This document shows, piece by piece, positions 6,605 through 9,200 of a stretch of DNA of 9,200 bases; positions within the stretch are counted from its first letter, which is position 1, and every line of letters starts with the position of its first letter. Source of the stretch: Anaerolineales bacterium (GTDB taxonomy: Bacteria > Chloroflexota > Anaerolineae > B4-G1 > DUEL01); contig DQUX01000210.1 in NCBI GenBank assembly GCA_015662065.1, positions 1 through 9,200 of the forward strand, given 5' to 3'. Both the position numbers and the translations under genes were made by a program. The notes below the pieces were generated by a model, which worked only from the letters and a program-made list of their open reading frames with translations, made no database searches and was not told the origin of the DNA.

Positions 6605-7368
6605 ATCAGTTCCCTCAACTGCCTCGCCGTCCCCACCGCCTGCCCCTGCCAGTGGTTGTTCATATACACCAGCGTCATAGGAGCCTCGGCGTCCAGTTGG
6701 CGGAGCTTGGGGACCCACTCCATCAGCTCCTCGTCGCTGTAGCTGTAGTCGTACCGCTCCCAGGCCTCCTCGTGTTGCCACCACTTGGCGGCATTGCGGC
6801 CGTGGAAGCGGACGTAGGCCACCGGTCCCGTCGTCACGGCGATGGGGGGGATCAACCCCCGCAGCCGGGGCTGATCGACGCAGCAGAAGCCGAAGTCCAG
6901 CGCCCGCAGCTCGTCGAAGGTGCGCTCGGTGATCCAATCCCGCCCTCGGAACTCCACCACCACCGGCAGGTCACCGAACCCCTCCCGCAGCCGGTGCAGG
7001 TAGGCCCGGTTCTCCTCGTTGGCGTGGAAGGAGTAGGGGAACTGGGCAAGCACACAGGCGAACTTCCCTGCCTCCTGAAGCGGAGTCAGTGCGGCGACGA
7101 ACTGCTCTATCTGCGGTTCCGGATCCTCTCGCTCGTGGGTGATGCCCCGGAAGGCTTTGACGGAGAAGAGGAACCCCTCCGGCACTTTATCCGCCATCCG
7201 TGCCAGGGTTCGGGGGTCGGGGATGCGGTAGTAGGAGAAGTTCAGCTCGCAGGTGGGGAACTCCCGGCTGTAGAAACGGAGCCAGTCCGGTTTGGGCAGG
7301 TCCGGCGGGTAGACCGGGCCCACCCAGTCTTTGTAGCTGAAGCCGCTGGTGCCAATCAGAATCGTCAT
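6571..7368 (-). CDS. DUF72 / YecE-like family protein
   Basis: This 265-residue protein belongs to the DUF72 (YecE) family, which has a TIM-barrel-like fold and no firmly established reaction. Characteristic segments are ILIGTSGFSYKDWVGPVYP at 3-21, FYSREFPTCELNFSYYRIP at 32-50, FLFSVKAFRGITH at 66-78, ACVLAQFPYSFH at 104-115, VVVEFRGRDW at 136-145, VAYVRFHGRNAAKWW at 183-197 and MNNHWQGQAVGTARQL at 236-251. I chose the ATG at 7368-7366 because the family normally begins here (MTILIGTSGF), with GGGGA just upstream. The frame stays open for 51 more codons, to an ATG at 7521 with a better ribosome binding site. Those codons encode a CBS-domain stub and a repeat, so a 316-residue fusion product is possible. 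The last ten residues come from a short-period repeat and are not native to the family. Confidence 0.9.
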   Translation of the reverse strand: MTILIGTSGFSYKDWVGPVYPPDLPKPDWLRFYSREFPTCELNFSYYRIPDPRTLARMADKVPEGFLFSVKAFRGITHEREDPEPQIEQFVAALTPLQEAGKFACVLAQFPYSFHANEENRAYLHRLREGFGDLPVVVEFRGRDWITERTFDELRALDFGFCCVDQPRLRGLIPPIAVTTGPVAYVRFHGRNAAKWWQHEEAWERYDYSYSDEELMEWVPKLRQLDAEAPMTLVYMNNHWQGQAVGTARQLRELMRNTQHATRNT

Positions 7369-7386
7369 ATAGTCCCCGTTCTCTGT

Positions 7387-7430
7387 GCTGGTTACTCGTT
7401 GCTCGTTACTGGTTACTTGTTGCTGGTTGC
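7387..7430. repeat. Short-period GTTACT/GTTGCT repeat between the CBS stub and DUF72
   Basis: The plus strand contains gttactcgttgct at 7391-7403 and gttacttgttgct at 7412-7424, 12 of 13 identical and 21 bases apart. Partial copies of the gttgct/ggttac units flank them. On the minus strand this reads in frame as QQQVTSNEQRVTS, linking the CBS-like stub to DUF72 without a stop codon. The composition is low-complexity and less GC-rich than the neighbouring genes. Confidence 0.75.
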
Positions 7431-7443
7431 CCCCTCCGCTGGT

Positions 7444-7521
7444 GAGGGCGTCCTCCAACGTCTCGTCGGGGAAGGCGGTGCGAACCCGTGTCGTGCAGAT
7501 GTCGCGCACCTTCCCGCTCAT
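7444..7521 (-). pseudogene. Truncated start of a CBS-domain protein gene (stub of about 26 codons)
   Basis: The 26 codons from the ATG at 7521 encode MSGKVRDICTTRVRTAFPDE followed by TLEDAL. This closely matches the start of a typical CBS domain (V-R-D-I-x-T-x-x-V-x-T-x-x-P-D-E-T-L-x-x-A), a module that binds adenosine ligands and regulates its host protein. The sequence then breaks into Ser/Gly/Gln-rich repeat-encoded residues, and no second half of the domain follows. GGAGGTAGGATAGGAG lies upstream of the ATG, a strong ribosome binding site, so this is a genuine gene start that has lost its body. The frame continues without a stop into DUF72, so the stub may still be translated as a leader on that protein. 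A 26-residue match read by eye carries some risk of chance similarity. Confidence 0.6.
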
Positions 7522-7562
7522 CAGCCGCTCCTATCCTACCTCCGGGTCTGTCTGCGTTCTCT

Positions 7563-7568
7563 ATTTTA
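7563..7568 (-). promoter_or_regulatory. Possible -10 element upstream of the CBS stub/DUF72
   Basis: The minus strand reads TAAAAT at 7568-7563, 41 bases before the ATG at 7521. It is the only AT-rich hexamer in the 193-base gap, and its position would leave room for a short leader with the strong ribosome binding site. No good -35 hexamer sits 16-18 bases upstream, where the CACAGAGG repeat lies. It is a weak candidate. Confidence 0.25.
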
Positions 7569-7634
7569 CCACAGAGGTGCAGAGGGCACAGAGGTCTCCC
7601 GGGTTCCCCCGTCCCCTCCGTGCCTCCGTGGTCT
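7568..7634. repeat. CACAGAGG-type imperfect inverted repeat, copy A
   Basis: The left arm at 7568-7585 (accacagaggtgcagagg) and the right arm at 7615-7632 (cctccgtgcctccgtggt) are inverted copies with 14 of 18 positions paired, leaving a loop of about 29 bases. It lies in the gap between the DUF35 gene stop and the CBS stub. Direct CAGAGG and CCTCCGTG units are repeated within each arm. Repeats of this type are familiar in Chloroflexota and some cyanobacterial genomes (from memory). Confidence 0.75.
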
Positions 7635-7643
7635 CTTCCTCCG

Positions 7644-7705
7644 CCGTGGAGACACAGAGGGCGCAGAGTTTGGGGAACTTCTCCGTGTCCTCTGTGTCCC
7701 CGTGG
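7644..7705. repeat. CACAGAGG-type imperfect inverted repeat, copy B
   Basis: The left arm at 7644-7668 and right arm at 7681-7705 pair at 19 of 25 positions, around a shared core gacacagagg / cctctgtgtcc. The loop is 12 bases. It ends 9 bases from the TAA stop of the DUF35 gene (7717-7715), so in the direction of transcription it is the first structure met after that gene. It could act as a 3' stabilising or attenuating hairpin. No U-run marks a classical terminator. Confidence 0.75.
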
Positions 7706-7714
7706 TTCTTTGCT

Positions 7715-8188
7715 TTACACCGGTCGGAAGTAGGCGATGTCCAGGACACCTCCCTTCCGCTCCGCCTTTTCCTTGAAGACGGCCTCCACACACATCCCAA
7801 TGCAGACCTCGCCGGGCTCCACCTCGCCCAGGTAATGGACCAGCCCACCGTCAGTACCGTCCAGCCGGACGAAGGCCAGGACCCGAGGCTCCGGCAGCGG
7901 GCTTCCGTCCAGATCGACGTGGACGATGGTGAAGGTATGTACCCGCCCGGTGTGCGGTACCTCCACCCACTCCTCCAGGTGGGCAAAACACCGCTCGCAG
8001 TAGAGGCGGGGCGGAACGTAGGTGATGTCGCATTCCGGGCAGAGGATGCCCAGGAACCGGCTCTTCTCCATAATCTCGCGGAAGAACTGCTCTCCGGCGA
8101 TGCCGACGGTGTACCGGCTGGTGATGGGGATTTCCCCCTCCCACGCCAAAGCATCTCGCATATGTTGGACTCGGTAAAACAGTGCCAT
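7715..8188 (-). CDS. DUF35 protein: zinc ribbon plus OB-fold, copy 1
   Basis: This 157-residue protein is of the DUF35 type, with a rubredoxin-like zinc ribbon followed by an OB-fold that binds acyl-CoA and docks on thiolase-family enzymes. The ribbon cysteines are Cys50, Cys53, Cys64 and Cys67 (LCPECDITYVPPRLYCERCF). The OB-fold runs from about residue 72 to the end, with GRVHTFTIVHVD, RVLAFVRLDG, GLVHYLGEVEPGEVCIGM and the family C-terminal signature DIAYFRP. An N-terminal segment of about 45 residues, longer than in minimal DUF35 proteins, precedes the ribbon. The start ATG has GGAGGGAG 6 bases upstream. It is a paralogue of the preceding gene and probably partners a thiolase-like subunit encoded upstream. 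The two together suggest a multi-subunit acyl-CoA enzyme. Confidence 0.9.
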   Translation of the reverse strand: MALFYRVQHMRDALAWEGEIPITSRYTVGIAGEQFFREIMEKSRFLGILCPECDITYVPPRLYCERCFAHLEEWVEVPHTGRVHTFTIVHVDLDGSPLPEPRVLAFVRLDGTDGGLVHYLGEVEPGEVCIGMCVEAVFKEKAERKGGVLDIAYFRPV

Positions 8189-8216
8189 TTCGCGCTCCCT
8201 CCGTCAACCCTTTGGC

Positions 8217-8258
8217 ATTGCCCATTGGTCATTGGTCGTTGATCATTGCTTATTGACC
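8217..8258. repeat. Short-period CATTGGT/CAATGACC repeat between the two DUF35 genes
   Basis: The plus strand carries degenerate copies of cattggt, cgttgat and cattgct (cccattggtcattggtcgtt within the tract). It occupies most of the 54-base gap between the two DUF35 genes. It also contains the stop codon of the upstream one, whose last four residues (VNKQ) it encodes. It is clearly more AT-rich than the genes around it. Confidence 0.75.
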
Positions 8259-8755
8259 AAGGGCTTGAAATAGAGGATGTCGGTAATTGCCCCCTCCCGC
8301 TCCTCGGCCGGCTTCCACACCGCCCGCACCCGCATCCCGATCTTCACCGCCTTCGGGTCCACCTCCCCCAGGAGGTGCATGATGCCCATCCCTGGCGAGG
8401 CGCCGTCGATGCCGATGACGGCGGGGATCTGGGGCTCCTCGATGCGCACCATATCCCAGGTGACGTAGCAGAGGGAGTAGGTGACGACAGTGCCGGTGTC
8501 CTGCAGGGGGATAAATCCATCGGCGGGCAGGAAGCAGTGCTCGCAGAACATCCGAGGAGGGATCATCACCCGCCCACAGCCGGGGCAACTGGTGCCGATG
8601 AGACGGCCGGCCTTCAGTTCCTGCAGGAATCGCCCGATGGCGACGCCGGCGTCCCAGGCGTAGCGGGCGTTCGGATCCCAGGTTTCGAAGAGTACGCGGC
8701 CCTCCTCAAAATCCTTGCCGCGCAGGTAGACGGTGTCATAGATATGCTCTTTCAT
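8243..8755 (-). CDS. DUF35 protein: zinc ribbon plus OB-fold, copy 2
   Basis: This 170-residue DUF35 protein has ribbon cysteines Cys57, Cys60, Cys71 and Cys74 (SCPGCGRVMIPPRMFCEHCF). The OB-fold follows, with GTVVTYSLCYVTWD, IPAVIGIDG, GIMHLLGEVDPKAVKIGM and the C-terminal signature ITDILYFKPL. It resembles the following gene along its whole length, including the unusual N-terminal extension with ARYAWDAGVAIGRFLQEL (the counterpart has TSRYTVGIAGEQFFREIM), so the pair arose by duplication. The last residues, VNKQ, come from an intergenic repeat. The start ATG lies 10 bases after the thiolase stop, with AGGAGGG overlapping that stop, so the two are co-translated. It most likely forms a complex with the thiolase-family protein. 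Confidence 0.92.
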   Translation of the reverse strand: MKEHIYDTVYLRGKDFEEGRVLFETWDPNARYAWDAGVAIGRFLQELKAGRLIGTSCPGCGRVMIPPRMFCEHCFLPADGFIPLQDTGTVVTYSLCYVTWDMVRIEEPQIPAVIGIDGASPGMGIMHLLGEVDPKAVKIGMRVRAVWKPAEEREGAITDILYFKPLVNKQ

Positions 8756-8765
8756 CTGTGCCCTC

Positions 8766-9200
8766 CTAGATCCCCATCACGACCACAGTGCCGACCTGCA
8801 TCAGGTCGCCCCAGGCCTGGGCCAGCCCCCGTTTGGGGTTGCCGGGCACCTGGCGCGCGCCGGCCTCGCCGCGCAACTGCCAGAAGATCTCCGCCACCTT
8901 CATCAAGCCGGCGGCGGCGATGGGATTGCCCACGCCCAAGAGGCCCCCGCTGGGGCAGACCGGCAGGTCGCCGTCTCGCTGGGTGACCCCTGCTGCCGCC
9001 GCCTCGGGCGCTTTACCCTTGTCGAAGAGCATCAGCCCCTCCAGGTGGTGCAGTTCCTTGTAGTCGAAGGGATCGTACGGCTCGGCGATGTGGATCTGCT
9101 TGCGTGGCTCGGTGATGCCGGCCATCTTGTAGGCCATCCGGGCTGCCTCCTCCACGTACACCGGGTAGGAGAGATCACGGTTGGTCCAGTAGGCGGTGTC
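8766..9200 (-). CDS. Thiolase-family protein (SCP-x/archaeal acetyl-CoA acetyltransferase type), C-terminal part
   Basis: The frame is open to the right edge; 144 C-terminal residues are visible. It contains the thiolase C-terminal domain: the loop around YDPF at visible residues 42-45 (where SCP-x-like enzymes carry HDCF or NEAF), CPSGGLLGVGNPIAAAG at 82-98, and a final strand QVGTVVVMG at 135-143. In canonical thiolases the middle motif is GG...GHP.GA.G, with a catalytic His; here it reads GNP. The last Cys box (CxG) also has no cysteine. The N-terminal catalytic Cys is outside the window. Two DUF35 genes follow directly, as in archaeal thiolase complexes and in bacterial BbsA/BbsB and Ltp2/ChsH2 systems. 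It could be a non-catalytic subunit, a retro-aldolase-like enzyme or a divergent thiolase. The GTG at 9161 is an internal Val codon and not the start. Confidence 0.88.
   Translation of the reverse strand, partial: DTAYWTNRDLSYPVYVEEAARMAYKMAGITEPRKQIHIAEPYDPFDYKELHHLEGLMLFDKGKAPEAAAAGVTQRDGDLPVCPSGGLLGVGNPIAAAGLMKVAEIFWQLRGEAGARQVPGNPKRGLAQAWGDLMQVGTVVVMGI

Noticed and set aside
6122..6937. 271-residue version of the OsmC-like protein
   Set aside because: The extra 134 residues lie over the DUF72 gene in another frame and lack family similarity. A strong ribosome binding site precedes the internal ATG at 6535, where the family begins.
6539..7776. Plus-strand frames rich in Cys, Val and Leu across the repeats
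   Set aside because: They come from reading the short-period repeats and the back of DUF72; no start signal or domain supports them.
7387..8258. CRISPR array
   Set aside because: The repeats are degenerate, of different types, with units of 6-20 bases and no regular unique spacers.

Overview
The window is GC-rich, gene-dense bacterial chromosome. Ten protein genes and one broken gene start lie on the minus strand. One short plus-strand C-terminus enters at the left edge and converges on them. The gene content (miaA, a YraN-family protein, a phosphohexomutase, OsmC and DUF72 proteins, GT4 glycosyltransferases, and a thiolase with DUF35 proteins) and several kinds of short-period repeat at gene ends suggest a Chloroflexota bacterium, perhaps Anaerolineae or Thermoflexia. 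That placement is inference from general resemblance; no rRNA or other marker is present.

Transcription runs from right to left. At 9200-7715 are the C-terminal part of a thiolase-family enzyme and two paralogous DUF35 proteins (rubredoxin-like zinc ribbon plus OB-fold). Thiolase/DUF35 pairs act on acyl-CoA substrates. In the visible part of this thiolase the usual Gly-His-Pro box reads Gly-Asn-Pro, so its chemistry or role may be non-standard.

At 7714-6571 are two hairpin-forming repeats, the start of a CBS-domain gene that has lost its remainder, another repeat, and a DUF72 (YecE-like) gene. The CBS stub is in frame with DUF72 and has its own good ribosome binding site. At 6535-5612 are a tightly spaced OsmC-like protein and a DUF2148 protein with four conserved-looking cysteines. 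At 5592-3259 are two tandem paralogous GT4 glycosyltransferases, probably for glycolipid or surface glycan synthesis.

At 3262-108 is a compact, translationally coupled run: YraN-like nuclease-fold protein, a small membrane protein of unknown function, MiaA (tRNA i6A37 synthesis) and a phosphoglucomutase/phosphomannomutase. Genes here overlap by 4 bases or lie 0-3 bases apart, and each upstream gene's last codons carry the next gene's Shine-Dalgarno sequence. The sugar-phosphate mutase could supply precursors for the nucleotide sugars used by the two glycosyltransferases (inference).

The most unusual feature is a set of five unrelated short repeat types within 6 kb, all at gene boundaries. 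Three are read into the ends of neighbouring proteins and a fourth sits inside the CBS-DUF72 leader. No intergenic stretch exceeds 200 bases. I saw no tRNA, rRNA, CRISPR array, insertion sequence or riboswitch. I did not find a clearly new multi-gene system; the thiolase/double-DUF35 set and the repeat-captured gene ends are the best candidates for follow-up.
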